Assembly: GCA_013215215.1 (NCBI GenBank)
Contig: JABSOU010000021.1
Location: 1 to 48,937 of the forward strand
Length of the DNA stretch: 48,937 bases
Source: Cognatishimia sp.
GTDB lineage: Bacteria; Pseudomonadota; Alphaproteobacteria; Rhodobacterales; Rhodobacteraceae
Direction of reading: 5' to 3'
Shown here: positions 36,332 to 45,008 of the stretch, piece after piece
How positions within the stretch are numbered: the stretch's first letter is position 1
Layout of the letters: each line of letters begins with the position of its first letter
Translations under genes and position numbers: made by a program
The notes under the pieces: model-generated
The model's input: only the letters and a program-made list of their open reading frames with translations
The model's database searches: none
Told to the model about the DNA's origin: nothing

Positions 36332-36843
36332 TCAGATCTACCTTTGGATTTTTCTTTGGATAGGACGTTACCCGCCAGACGTTCAAGCGCCTTTCGCAAG
36401 TCTTGATCCCCGACAGGGGCGGCCATGGCCTGTGCCTCTTTGGCGGCCTCGGGGTCGATGGTTTTTTCAGCAGCTTTCGGCGCGGCGGCAAACTGCGCCT
36501 GCCCTTCAGCAAAACCAATCGGTGCTGTTTGCGTGATGTGCAGCTTGGTGATGGCATTATAGCCATATGCCGCATTCACCTTTTCGCGCAGTTTCTCTTT
36601 CTGCATTTCCAACATCGGAGCCTGCGCGCCTGTGGTCAGCACGGTCAGAGTGGCTCCGAACCCTTGGCGGCCGTATTTGACATCCACAGGTTTACAGATC
36701 GCAGCCATATCCTGCCCGACAATCTCGGCCCAATGGGTCAAGACACGAGTCACAGCAAACCCACGCGTCTCGCCCGCCTTGCGGATCCGGTCCCGCAACA
36801 GCGATGAGGTACGTTGAAAGCCTTTTCGTGACCGCCTCTGCAT
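36328..36843 (-). CDS. DUF721 / DciA-like protein
   Basis: The 171-residue protein has the KH-like DUF721 domain (about 20-110), with HWAEIVGQDMAAICKPVDVKY and LTVLTTGAQAPMLEMQKEKLREKVNAAYGY (read as LREKVNAAYGYNAI). The family includes DciA, the replicative helicase loader of bacteria lacking DnaC. The C-terminal extension is Ala/Glu-rich and low complexity. A helicase-loading role is inferred from the family only. It is coupled to dsbA and divergent from mutY. Confidence 0.86.
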   Translation of the reverse strand: MQRRSRKGFQRTSSLLRDRIRKAGETRGFAVTRVLTHWAEIVGQDMAAICKPVDVKYGRQGFGATLTVLTTGAQAPMLEMQKEKLREKVNAAYGYNAITKLHITQTAPIGFAEGQAQFAAAPKAAEKTIDPEAAKEAQAMAAPVGDQDLRKALERLAGNVLSKEKSKGRSE

Positions 36844-36930
36844 GAGACCCCTTGCATGTTTCTTGCTGGCGCTATCTTAGTGCCACGGGCCAGATAGGCC
36901 AGCGCCAGCAGCATACTGAGGGAATAACAG

Positions 36931-37983
36931 TTGCGTGACCAGCCAAAAGCCGCGGACCTCTTGGAATGGTACGATCGGCACGCCCGTAAAATGCCGTGGC
37001 GTGTGGGGCCTGCGGAACGTCAGGCCGGCGTCATCCCGGATCCCTACAGGATCTGGTTGTCCGAGATCATGTTGCAACAGACCACTGTTGCTGCGGTCAA
37101 AGAGTACTTCCTGAGGTTCACAGAGCGCTGGCCCACGGTCACAGACCTCGCCAATGCCCGCGACGAAGACGTCATGGGAGAATGGGCCGGTCTTGGGTAT
37201 TACGCCCGCGCCCGCAACCTGTTGAAATGCGCGCGCGTTGTGGCGCATGAGCTGGATGGCGTGTTTCCGAACACAGAGTCAGGCCTGCGCGACCTCCCCG
37301 GCATCGGCCCCTACACGGCGGCCGCCATAGCCTCGATTGCCTTTGATCGCAAAGCCACAGTCGTAGATGGCAACGTCGAACGCGTCATGGCGCGGATCTA
37401 CGATCGCCACACGCCTTTGCCCGCCGCCAAACCCGCGCTGACAGAATTCGCCGATGCTCTGACCCCAGACCGACGCCCCGGCGACTACGCCCAAGCCGTC
37501 ATGGACCTTGGCGCCACCATCTGCACACCAAAGAACCCTGCCTGCGGAATATGCCCATGGCGCAGCGCCTGCAGCGCGCGCATCCAAGGCACAGCAGCTG
37601 AGCTGCCCAAAAAGACGCCCAAGAAACCCAAACCGACCCGCTTGGGCGCCGTCTATATCGCCCGTCGTGTCGACGGCGCCTACCTCCTGGAACGCCGCCC
37701 CGATCAGGGGCTTTTGGGTGGCATGCTCGGCTGGCCCGGCTCTGACTGGGCCGAAGCAGAGATCCCAGATCACCCCCACCCCATCCGCGCGGAATGGAAA
37801 GAGCTGCCGACCGAAGCCCGTCACACCTTCACACATTTCCACCTGCGCCTGACCGTCAAAACCGCCCTCGTCCCCATGGACCGAAAACCCAAACAAGGCG
37901 ACTTTGTCGAACTGGCCGATTTCCGCCCCTCAGACCTCCCCACAGTGTTCCGTAAGGCCTTTGACCTCACGAAAGACCTCTGA
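36931..37983 (+). CDS. mutY: A/G-specific adenine glycosylase MutY
   Basis: The 350-residue repair enzyme removes adenine mispaired with 8-oxoguanine. Motifs: the opening WYDRHARKMPWR, helix-hairpin-helix LPGIGPYTAAAIASIAF, catalytic Asp region VDGNVERVMAR, and the 4Fe-4S ligands C-x6-C-x2-C-x5-C in CTPKNPACGICPWRSAC. A C-terminal NUDIX-like 8-oxoG-recognition domain follows (about 225-350). The start is TTG 36931 behind TGAGGGAAT; no ATG is nearer. Length is normal. Confidence 0.95.
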   Translation: MRDQPKAADLLEWYDRHARKMPWRVGPAERQAGVIPDPYRIWLSEIMLQQTTVAAVKEYFLRFTERWPTVTDLANARDEDVMGEWAGLGYYARARNLLKCARVVAHELDGVFPNTESGLRDLPGIGPYTAAAIASIAFDRKATVVDGNVERVMARIYDRHTPLPAAKPALTEFADALTPDRRPGDYAQAVMDLGATICTPKNPACGICPWRSACSARIQGTAAELPKKTPKKPKPTRLGAVYIARRVDGAYLLERRPDQGLLGGMLGWPGSDWAEAEIPDHPHPIRAEWKELPTEARHTFTHFHLRLTVKTALVPMDRKPKQGDFVELADFRPSDLPTVFRKAFDLTKDL

Positions 37984-38049
37984 AACGTTGCCACGCGGCG
38001 CGGGCCTCGCCATAGTTGACCCAACCCGCATCAACGAGAGATCACCCCC

Positions 38050-39183
38050 ATGATCCCCAAGGCGCAACTGAGCAAACTCCAAAGTGCACTCCCTTTCTGG
38101 TCGTCGCTTATTCTGGTGCCCTTGGCTTGGATGGGCGCGATCAACGGAGGTTGGTGGCTGATCGCTGTGCCAGTCGCAACATGGTATCTCTTTGCGCTCT
38201 TGGATGCTTTCACCGGACTTTATCTGGAAAATGCAGACCCCCAGACCGAAGACAGCACGATCTTCTGGTATCGACTGATCACAATCCTCTGGCCCTTTCT
38301 ACAGGCCGGAACGCTCTTTGGGCTTCTTGCTTATGTAGGTTCAACCAATCATTTAGGCACATGGGAACTCGTCGGCCTCTTCTTTGGCGTCGGCGTTCTG
38401 ACCGGGACCGTTGGGATCAACTATTCCCACGAACTCATGCATCAAAAACCCGCGTGGGAGCGCTGGCTTGGTGATATCCTCCTCGCGATGGTGCTCTATT
38501 CACATTTCCGCTCCGAGCACCTTCTGGTGCATCACCGCTACGTCGCCACTCCGCGCGATCCGGTGACAGCCCGCTATAACCAAGGCTTCCACCGCGTCTT
38601 TCCCCGCGTGATCTGGACCACGCTTCGCTCTGCATGGGGGGCCGAAAAAGCCATGCTCGCGCGCAAGAAAAATCCCGTCTGGGCATTCGGAAACCCCTTC
38701 TGGCGCTATCTCATCCTACAGGCCCTCGCCCTAGCGCTCGCCTTCTGGCTCGCAGGCTGGCTCGGAGTGGCCCTGTTCCTGTGGCAGGCCTGGATCGCGA
38801 TCTGGCAATTGGAACTGGTGAACTACATCGAGCACTATGGCCTCACGCGCGAACACCTGGGGGATGGCAAATACGAACACGTCAAACCCCGCCATAGCTG
38901 GAACGCAGCGCATAAGGCCTCGAACTGGCTGCTGATCAACCTTCAGCGCCACTCGGACCACCACTATAAACCCGACCGCCGCTTCCCGCTTTTGCAGAAC
39001 TACACCGAGGACGAAGCCCCGCAGCTGCCCTATGGCTATCCGATCATGACCATGGTCGCGATGATGCCTCCGATTTGGCGACGGGTGATGAACCCGCGTG
39101 TTCGCGCATGGCGCAAACAATTCTATCCCGAGATCGAGGACTGGACGGCCTACAACAAGGCACAAACGCCGATGCCGAGATAG
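38050..39183 (+). CDS. alkB: Alkane 1-monooxygenase (AlkB-type membrane di-iron hydroxylase)
   Basis: The 377-residue integral membrane enzyme has several hydrophobic segments and the histidine boxes HELMH, HLLVHHRY, NYIEHYG and LQRHSDHH that hold the two irons. This pattern with NYIEHYGL is the signature of AlkB rather than fatty-acid desaturases. It would hydroxylate the end carbon of n-alkanes with electrons from rubredoxin. No rubredoxin, rubredoxin reductase or regulator gene is adjacent, so the electron donors must be encoded elsewhere. ATG 38050 follows a short gap after mutY. Confidence 0.92.
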   Translation: MIPKAQLSKLQSALPFWSSLILVPLAWMGAINGGWWLIAVPVATWYLFALLDAFTGLYLENADPQTEDSTIFWYRLITILWPFLQAGTLFGLLAYVGSTNHLGTWELVGLFFGVGVLTGTVGINYSHELMHQKPAWERWLGDILLAMVLYSHFRSEHLLVHHRYVATPRDPVTARYNQGFHRVFPRVIWTTLRSAWGAEKAMLARKKNPVWAFGNPFWRYLILQALALALAFWLAGWLGVALFLWQAWIAIWQLELVNYIEHYGLTREHLGDGKYEHVKPRHSWNAAHKASNWLLINLQRHSDHHYKPDRRFPLLQNYTEDEAPQLPYGYPIMTMVAMMPPIWRRVMNPRVRAWRKQFYPEIEDWTAYNKAQTPMPR

Positions 39184-39186
39184 TGG

Positions 39187-39672
39187 ATGTCGCAATCGAA
39201 ACTATCCCACATTGCATTGGCCCAACCGAGTGACATCACGGCCTTGGAGCCACTGTTTCAAGCTCTCTATGCGCATGAAACGCCCAACGCCGCGACACCA
39301 GATGCTGGCACATGTGCGCGACACATCCAGCGTTTGCTTGATGACCAGACCCCCCATGACATGATCATCGCATGGGGAACAGACAGGCGGGCGCTCGGTC
39401 TCGCCGCAATCGCCCGAGTCACTTCTATCAGTGACCCGCGCTCAGACCACTGGACGCAGATCGACCTGAAGGAGCTATTCGTACTCCCTGGGGCGCGTGG
39501 TCAAAACATTGGGCGCGCTCTGATGGAGTGGGTTCAATCCTATGCCAAACAACACGGCGCCTGCCGCATAGATTGGCACGTCAAATCCGACAACGCAGAC
39601 GGCATTCGCTTCTATGAACGATTTGGGGCCAAGATCCTCGACGGTCGATTAAGCATGCGCAAAACGCTTTAG
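39187..39672 (+). CDS. GNAT-family N-acetyltransferase
   Basis: The 161-residue protein has the GNAT fold with the acetyl-CoA pyrophosphate loop LPGARGQNIGRALMEWV near residue 95 and the C-terminal SDNADGIRFYERFGAK. The acceptor is unknown; small amines, aminoglycosides or protein N-termini are all possible in this superfamily. It starts 3 bases after the alkB stop and so is probably cotranscribed with alkB. A GC-rich repeat follows. Confidence 0.88.
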   Translation: MSQSKLSHIALAQPSDITALEPLFQALYAHETPNAATPDAGTCARHIQRLLDDQTPHDMIIAWGTDRRALGLAAIARVTSISDPRSDHWTQIDLKELFVLPGARGQNIGRALMEWVQSYAKQHGACRIDWHVKSDNADGIRFYERFGAKILDGRLSMRKTL

Positions 39673-39689
39673 GCTGCCCTCACATTCAT

Positions 39690-39750
39690 CTTGCCCGAAA
39701 TACTCTGGGGGAATTGGCCGCAGGCCAAGGGGGCAAAGCCCCGACCCGCA
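39690..39750. repeat. CTTGCCC-type intergenic repeat, copy 3
   Basis: The element starts CTTGCCCGAAATACTCTGGG (39690-39709), then GGCCGCAGGCC and GGGGGCAAAGCCCC. It is the best match to the copy at 12401 in order of parts. It sits 17 bases after the GNAT stop and before the ccrM terminator. Confidence 0.7.
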
Positions 39751-39778
39751 TAAAAAAGCCCCGCCAAAAGGCGGGGCG
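39750..39778 (-). terminator. Terminator of ccrM
   Basis: The 8-bp stem GCCCCGCC / GGCGGGGC with loop AAAA (39758-39777) is followed on the minus strand by six U. It lies 90 bases downstream of the ccrM stop and probably ends the rnhB-ccrM transcript. Confidence 0.82.
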
Positions 39779-39868
39779 AAGTCGTCCGTGCCGCGGGCCT
39801 GATGGCCCTTGGACACTGGCGGTACATTCTTTTCCGATGTGTACCCACCGGATCTTTTTAGGGCCGGA

Positions 39869-41023
<1,155 letters not shown>

Positions 41024-41029
41024 TTATCC

Positions 41030-41080
41030 ACAGGATGAGTCATGACGAGTCCCGCGTCAATTTCTTTTTTGAATCAGCAG
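41030..41080 (-). promoter_or_regulatory. ccrM upstream region with three GANTC sites
   Basis: GAGTC occurs at 41037-41041 and 41047-41051, and GAATC at 41071-41075. A TTGACG -35-like hexamer (about 41055-41060, minus strand) places the first two sites just downstream of it. In Caulobacter GANTC sites in the ccrM leader let methylation state affect ccrM expression. Confidence 0.55.
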
Positions 41081-41100
41081 GTTAGGTTTTTAGCTTGCTA

Positions 41101-41706
41101 CTATATGTTGTGTACGGGTTTAAAAGAACGCCTATGATGTGGGGTTATCCCCAGGCTGACGAGCGCAGATTTGTGCTCTTTGGTGGGATACCCCATGTTT
41201 CTTTCCCAGCCATATCCGGGGAACTGTTGCGCCAAAGACTCCATCAGACGGTCGCGCCTTATTTTCGCCACAATTGAAGCCGCTGAAATTGAAACACTTT
41301 TTGTGTCTCCCTTGACCACACCCTCTGCCCGAATATTCAGCCCACGCGGGATCATTTTGCCGTCCACCAGCACATAATCAGGCCGACCCGAGAGATCCTG
41401 AACCGCGCGCACCATCGCCAGATGACTGGCCCTCAGAATGTTGATCTCGTCGATCTCCGCGACAGAGGCCTCGCCGAACCCCACATCCGCGACCTCGAGG
41501 ATCTGCTCATAAAGCGCTTCGCGGCGTTTCTTGCTGAGCTTTTTGGAATCGTTCAGCCCTTCGGGAATGCGATCAGGGTGCAGGATCACGGCGGCTGCCA
41601 TGACCGGCCCGGCCAAAGGGCCGCGTCCAACTTCGTCCACGCCCGCCACGACAGATGCGCCGCGCAGCACAGCAAGTTCTTCGAGATGATAGTCCGGGAA
41701 ACTCAT
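41101..41706 (-). CDS. rnhB: Ribonuclease HII
   Basis: The 201-residue enzyme cleaves RNA in RNA-DNA hybrids and single ribonucleotides in DNA. Motifs: VVAGVDEVGRGPLAGPV with the catalytic Asp and Glu at the start, the SKKLSKKRRE segment, and VLVDGKMIPRG with a further Asp. The C-terminal GYPTKEHKSAL is typical. ATG 41706 begins the conserved part; the longer frame to 41745 is not supported. It precedes ccrM as in other alphaproteobacteria. Confidence 0.95.
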   Translation of the reverse strand: MSFPDYHLEELAVLRGASVVAGVDEVGRGPLAGPVMAAAVILHPDRIPEGLNDSKKLSKKRREALYEQILEVADVGFGEASVAEIDEINILRASHLAMVRAVQDLSGRPDYVLVDGKMIPRGLNIRAEGVVKGDTKSVSISAASIVAKIRRDRLMESLAQQFPGYGWERNMGYPTKEHKSALVSLGITPHHRRSFKPVHNI

Positions 41707-41740
41707 GGGCCTCTTGAAAGCCAATCCATCCCCCAAGCGC

Positions 41741-41776
41741 AACAAAAAAACCGGCGCCGAGGGGCGCCGGTTTTCA
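41741..41776 (-). terminator. Terminator of the secreted-protein gene
   Basis: The 12-bp stem AAAACCGGCGCC / GGCGCCGGTTTT has a GAGG loop. On the minus strand it is followed by TTTTTTT. It separates the secreted-protein unit from rnhB. Confidence 0.9.
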
Positions 41777-41829
41777 TCGGGGGCATTGCTATTGGGGATG
41801 CAAGGGACCGCCCCCGAGTGCTCGATGTC

Positions 41830-42279
41830 TTATTTGCTGCTTACGATGTAGTAGCCTTCGTTGCGCAGGCAGGGGATGGAGTAACCGCGCTTGGTGCCTT
41901 TGGTGGTGGCCAGTCGCACCTTGCAGTGACGTGGCAGGCTGTCGGCATAGTGGTAGTGTCTCTGCAGGCATTTCTGGCCAAAGACCTTCACCTTGCCGTC
42001 ATAGGTGTTGTGGCGACGCACACAGGCGGCGGTCAGCGCATAGCGGCGAGGTTTGCGCACTTTCTTAGGCTGAGGGTCTGGACGGTGCGACGTGTAAGCC
42101 CGCGATGGCTGATTGTTGCGGTTGTTGTCGGAAATCGCTTTGCCAATGATGACCAGCGCGGTTGCGCCAACCAAGAATTTCGCGAGATCATCATTTGCCT
42201 TTGCAGGCGCTGCAGAAAAGCTGAGGCTGGTTGCAGCGATGGCGGCGATCATGATGGAAGAGATAAACTTACGGGACAT
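41830..42279 (-). CDS. Hypothetical secreted basic protein
   Basis: This 149-residue protein belongs to no family I recognise. A clear signal peptide ends in SFSAAPAKA. The mature part starts with a hydrophobic FLVGATALVIIGKAI stretch, then a very basic middle rich in Arg/Lys/Pro (PQPKKVRKPRRY). The C-terminal half has four cysteines (in AACVRRH, GQKCLQRHY, PRHCKVR, IPCLRNEGYY), likely two disulfides. ATG 42279 has AAAGGAAACCC in front. The gene stands alone with a strong terminator. It may act at the cell envelope. Confidence 0.75.
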   Translation of the reverse strand: MSRKFISSIMIAAIAATSLSFSAAPAKANDDLAKFLVGATALVIIGKAISDNNRNNQPSRAYTSHRPDPQPKKVRKPRRYALTAACVRRHNTYDGKVKVFGQKCLQRHYHYADSLPRHCKVRLATTKGTKRGYSIPCLRNEGYYIVSSK

Positions 42280-42478
42280 GAGGGTTTCCTTTCGAGGGTC
42301 TTTATGTGTGTCGTTTTCAAACTGAGTGGCCGCGTTCAGCAGATGTTTGCGACCTGATGAGCCGACACTGGCCCGACCCCCGAAAGACAGGCAATAACAC
42401 CACAATGATATCGGATAACACGCGTAACTCGCGCCGTTGATATTGAATAACCAGACCGATTCACCCAATGTCATACCC
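42280..42478. promoter_or_regulatory. Divergent promoter region of two secreted-protein genes
   Basis: These 199 bases between divergent starts hold the promoters. The minus gene has AAAGGA at proper distance; the plus gene has no strong Shine-Dalgarno. Nothing else is recognised. Confidence 0.4.
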
Positions 42479-42766
42479 ATGAAAACCACAGCTCTCATAT
42501 GTTTGACGGCCGCCACGCTGGCCTTGTCCTCCCCCGCCCAAGCGGCGTGTTTTGCTGACTATAAAGCCAAGCAGGACAACCCGCTAAAGCTCCATTATGG
42601 GGTGGCCGAAGTGCGCGGCGACTGCACGAAAGCCAACGCTACTCAAGAATTGAGGCTTCGTTTGACACAGGGCGGTTGGGTTTTGCTTAATGTTCTGTCA
42701 GTCTTTGACTCATCCGGACTTCAGGAGAGACAAAGCGATGCAGGACAGTTCTATCTCCGCTATTGA
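42479..42766 (+). CDS. Small secreted protein of unknown function
   Basis: The 95-residue protein has a signal peptide ending SSPAQA, then ACFADYKAKQDNPLKLHYGVAEV (read as CFADYKAKQDNPLKLHYG), one more Cys (RGDCTKA) and the C-terminal LNVLSVFDSSGLQERQ with YYLRY-like end QFYLRY. The two Cys probably form one disulfide. Similar small proteins seem widespread in roseobacters, but I know no function. It overlaps the start of the membrane winged-helix gene by 29 bp, so they are cotranscribed. The in-frame extension upstream of ATG 42479 is not supported. Confidence 0.75.
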   Translation: MKTTALICLTAATLALSSPAQAACFADYKAKQDNPLKLHYGVAEVRGDCTKANATQELRLRLTQGGWVLLNVLSVFDSSGLQERQSDAGQFYLRY

Positions 42767-43442
42767 GTCGCGCCAGATCGGCGGGCGCGTCGTCACCTTT
42801 GGGATTATCGCGATTGTGGTGATCCTTGCGGGGGCCGGCGCGGTTTTGCTTTTGACCCTGCCGGATGCCAATGCGTTTAACATGCGGGTCGAGCGGCTGT
42901 TTGTCGAAAACGATGATCTGACCAAACAGGCAGAACTGAAGCTTCTGGAAATCCTCGCGCAATCCGGCACAGCCTTTGCCGCGATTCTATCCAGCTATCG
43001 CATGGTGATTTTTGTCCTGCTGATCTTTGCCACAGGCATGATGATCGCAGCGCTGGTCTTCCTTGTAATGCTGATCGCCATGAACCGGCGCATGGCCCAG
43101 ATCGAGAAATCCGGCATTCAGGTGAACTCTTTGCTGATCAGCCGCGACGAAAAGAAAGTCTATCTGAACAATATGGGCTTCAAACTGACGGATGCAGCGC
43201 TGGAAACCCTTTCGATTCTGGCCGAAGCGCGGATGGATGACGATGTGCTGTCGGGGATCGAACTCGAGGCGATCATTTCAGGCAAACCCCAGGCCGACTG
43301 CGAAGAGGCCGCGGGCGCCACGCGTATCAAACGTCTGCGCGACGCTTTAGGCAATCAGATGGTCAGCGAGCTCTTGGTCAAAAACATCGCACGGCGCGGC
43401 TATATGCTGGGCATCGATAAATCGGTGATCAAGGTTCTCTAA
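42738..43442 (+). CDS. Membrane-anchored winged-helix protein
   Basis: The 234-residue protein has two transmembrane segments (about residues 17-41 and 88-113), separated by about 45 residues with charged FVENDDLTKQAELKLLE. The C-terminal cytoplasmic part (about 125-234) resembles an OmpR-type winged helix: GFKLTDAALETLSILAEA, then TRIKRLRDALG (recognition helix) and the wing LLVKNIARRGYMLGI. It may be a one-component membrane transcription factor with sensing in the membrane or periplasm, in reverse orientation to ToxR. ATG 42738 has GGAGAG in front. It is followed by the EamA transporter gene after 6 bases. Confidence 0.72.
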   Translation: MQDSSISAIESRQIGGRVVTFGIIAIVVILAGAGAVLLLTLPDANAFNMRVERLFVENDDLTKQAELKLLEILAQSGTAFAAILSSYRMVIFVLLIFATGMMIAALVFLVMLIAMNRRMAQIEKSGIQVNSLLISRDEKKVYLNNMGFKLTDAALETLSILAEARMDDDVLSGIELEAIISGKPQADCEEAAGATRIKRLRDALGNQMVSELLVKNIARRGYMLGIDKSVIKVL

Positions 43443-43448
43443 CACAAC

Positions 43449-44318
43449 ATGTCTGCTCAACGCGCCAATCTGATCGGCAGCATCTGGATGATCGCTGCCA
43501 TGGCCCTCTTTGCCATTGAGGATGCTTTGCTGAAAGCGGCGGCGTCTACCCTACCCGTCAGCCAGGTACTGGTCCTTTTCGGAGCCGGCGGCGCGTTTAT
43601 CTTCTCAGCCCTTGCCCGCCGGCAAGGCACGCCTTTGGTTCCAAAGGAGGTCACCTCGCGACCGATGCTGATCCGCGCTGTCTTCGAAGTCTTTGGTCGC
43701 TTGTTCTACACGCTCGCTTTTGTGCTCACGCCTCTGTCGTCCACCACAGTGATCCTACAGGCCACTCCACTGGTCGTTGTCGGCGCAGCGGCAACGCTCT
43801 TTGGCGAGACCGTCGGTTGGCGTCGATGGGGCGCGATCTTTCTGGGCCTTGCGGGTGTCATCATCATCATCCAACCCGGCAGCGAAAGCTTCACACCGCT
43901 TTCGATCCTGGCCGTCCTCGGTATGCTCGGCTTTGCCGGCCGAGACCTCGCCAGCCGCGCAGCCCCTGCCTCGCTCAGCACCAATATCCTTGGGCTCTAC
44001 GGTTTCTTTGCCTTGATCGCCGCTGGTGCCCTTTTTGCCGTCTATGAAAACACACCATTTGTGACAGTCGGACTAGAAACCGGCCTGCTCATGGCCGCCG
44101 CCTGCGGCGTCGGCGTCATCGCGTATACCGCACTGATGCGCGCGATGCGGACCGGAGAGGTCTCGGCCGTGACACCGTTTCGGTATTCGCGGCTTTTGTT
44201 TGGATTGGCGCTCGGCATCTTCGTCTTTGGCGAAAGCCTGACCGGGCCAATGATCTGGGGCTCGTGGTTAATTGTCGCCTCAGGCCTGTTCATTTTGTGG
44301 CGCGGACAAAGGACATGA
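43449..44318 (+). CDS. EamA/DMT-family permease
   Basis: The 289-residue protein has ten hydrophobic segments in two EamA repeats (each about 140 residues) typical of drug/metabolite exporters, with FAIEDALLKAAAS in TM1 and the TPLSSTTVILQATPLVV segment. The second repeat contains TPFRYSRLLFGLALGIFVFGE. The cargo is unknown. It directly follows the membrane winged-helix gene, which could control it. A GC-rich repeat is placed between its stop and the convergent arfB stop. Confidence 0.9.
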   Translation: MSAQRANLIGSIWMIAAMALFAIEDALLKAAASTLPVSQVLVLFGAGGAFIFSALARRQGTPLVPKEVTSRPMLIRAVFEVFGRLFYTLAFVLTPLSSTTVILQATPLVVVGAAATLFGETVGWRRWGAIFLGLAGVIIIIQPGSESFTPLSILAVLGMLGFAGRDLASRAAPASLSTNILGLYGFFALIAAGALFAVYENTPFVTVGLETGLLMAAACGVGVIAYTALMRAMRTGEVSAVTPFRYSRLLFGLALGIFVFGESLTGPMIWGSWLIVASGLFILWRGQRT

Positions 44319-44323
44319 AGCTG

Positions 44324-44390
44324 CGCCAAAGCTGCCCCATGGGGCGGGTCAGCTTTGGCGCGGCGGCCCTGCGGGCCTTGAGTCCGCGCT
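44324..44390. repeat. Dispersed 60-bp repeat, copy 2
   Basis: Inverted arms GCGCCAAAGCTG / CAGCTTTGGCGC (44324-44335 with 44350-44361) form a long hairpin around CCCCATGGGG. The rest repeats 7856-7918 nearly exactly. It fills the gap between the convergent EamA and arfB stops and ends exactly at the arfB stop, as copy 1 ends at the amidase stop. Confidence 0.88.
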
Positions 44391-44808
44391 ATTCGTCGCC
44401 AACTTTTCCGCGCAGGGCTTTCACCTCGCCTCGCACCTTCTTCGCCTTCAGCCGCCGTTGTTGCGACCCATAGGTCGGCTTCGTCTTGATCCGTCGCTTC
44501 GGCAAAACCAGCGCCTTTTCGATCAGAGCCGCCAACCGCTCGCGCACAATCTCGCGATTGCGCACCTGCGAGCGGGTTTCATCACATTGCAGGATCAACG
44601 CGCCGTCCTTGGTCCAGCGCCGTCCTGCCAAGCGCTTCAACCGCGCCTTCACCTGCGGCGGCAGGTTCGGAGACCGCGCGGCCTCAAACCTCAGCTCCAC
44701 CGCCGAAGAGACTTTGTTCACATTCTGCCCACCCGGTCCCGAGGCGCGGATGAACTGTTCTGTGATTTCCCAGTCCTCAATCGTGATATCGTCGGTGACA
44801 CGCAACAT
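44389..44808 (-). CDS. arfB: Peptidyl-tRNA hydrolase ArfB (ribosome rescue)
   Basis: The 139-residue release-factor-like protein has the catalytic GGQ in ASGPGGQNVNKVSSAVELRF near residue 27 and a basic C-terminal tail (RRIKTKPTYGSQQRRLKAKK) that threads into the empty mRNA channel. ArfB frees ribosomes stalled without a stop codon, backing up trans-translation. The frame stays open up to 44961, but that part overlaps the leader RNA and terminator. ATG 44808 starts the conserved MLRVTDDITIEDWEI. An unusual leader lies upstream on the same strand. Confidence 0.93.
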   Translation of the reverse strand: MLRVTDDITIEDWEITEQFIRASGPGGQNVNKVSSAVELRFEAARSPNLPPQVKARLKRLAGRRWTKDGALILQCDETRSQVRNREIVRERLAALIEKALVLPKRRIKTKPTYGSQQRRLKAKKVRGEVKALRGKVGDE

Positions 44809-44853
44809 GACGCTATTTTGGGGCCTTTCGACAAAGATGAAAACCGGCAAACG

Positions 44854-44885
44854 AAAAGGGCTTCTCCCCGCGTGGAAAAGCCCTT
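44854..44885 (-). terminator. Terminator within the arfB leader
   Basis: Stem AAGGGCTT / AAGCCCTT (44856-44863 with 44878-44885), extended to about 11 bp by TTC/GAG-type pairs, with U-rich UUUUCGUUU after it on the minus strand. Confidence 0.7.
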
Positions 44886-44951
44886 CGAGATGTAGGGAGG
44901 TGCGCCGGTTAGGCAGCGACCAATCCGATTTTTGTTCAGCCAAGGGCTGCC

Positions 44952-45008
44952 TTAGCTGCACTCCTTCCGGACTGTTCCGACACCTTTCTCCATAGCTTCT
45001 CTAGACAA
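44952..45008 (-). CDS. Possible 18-residue leader peptide
   Basis: The frame MSREAMEKGVGTVRKECS starts at TTG 45008, placed 6 bases after GGAGG of the 11-nt SD, and ends with TAA at 44952-44954. An internal ATG (codon 6) is the other start. No family is known for it. Its stop lies inside a 9-bp hairpin, so a terminating ribosome would open that hairpin, as in attenuation systems. Small size keeps confidence modest. Confidence 0.4.
   Translation of the reverse strand: MSREAMEKGVGTVRKECS

Noticed and set aside
41422..42357. 311-codon frame opposite rnhB and the secreted-protein gene
   Set aside because: It spans two opposite genes and a terminator, with no family features.
44935..44990. Resemblance of the arfB leader to bacterial SRP RNA (TCCGGAAGGAGTGCAGC, then AAGGCAG)
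   Set aside because: The symmetric loop and its flanking pairs do not form, a base is inserted in the most conserved part, and the segment fits better as a short coding frame and a 9-bp hairpin.
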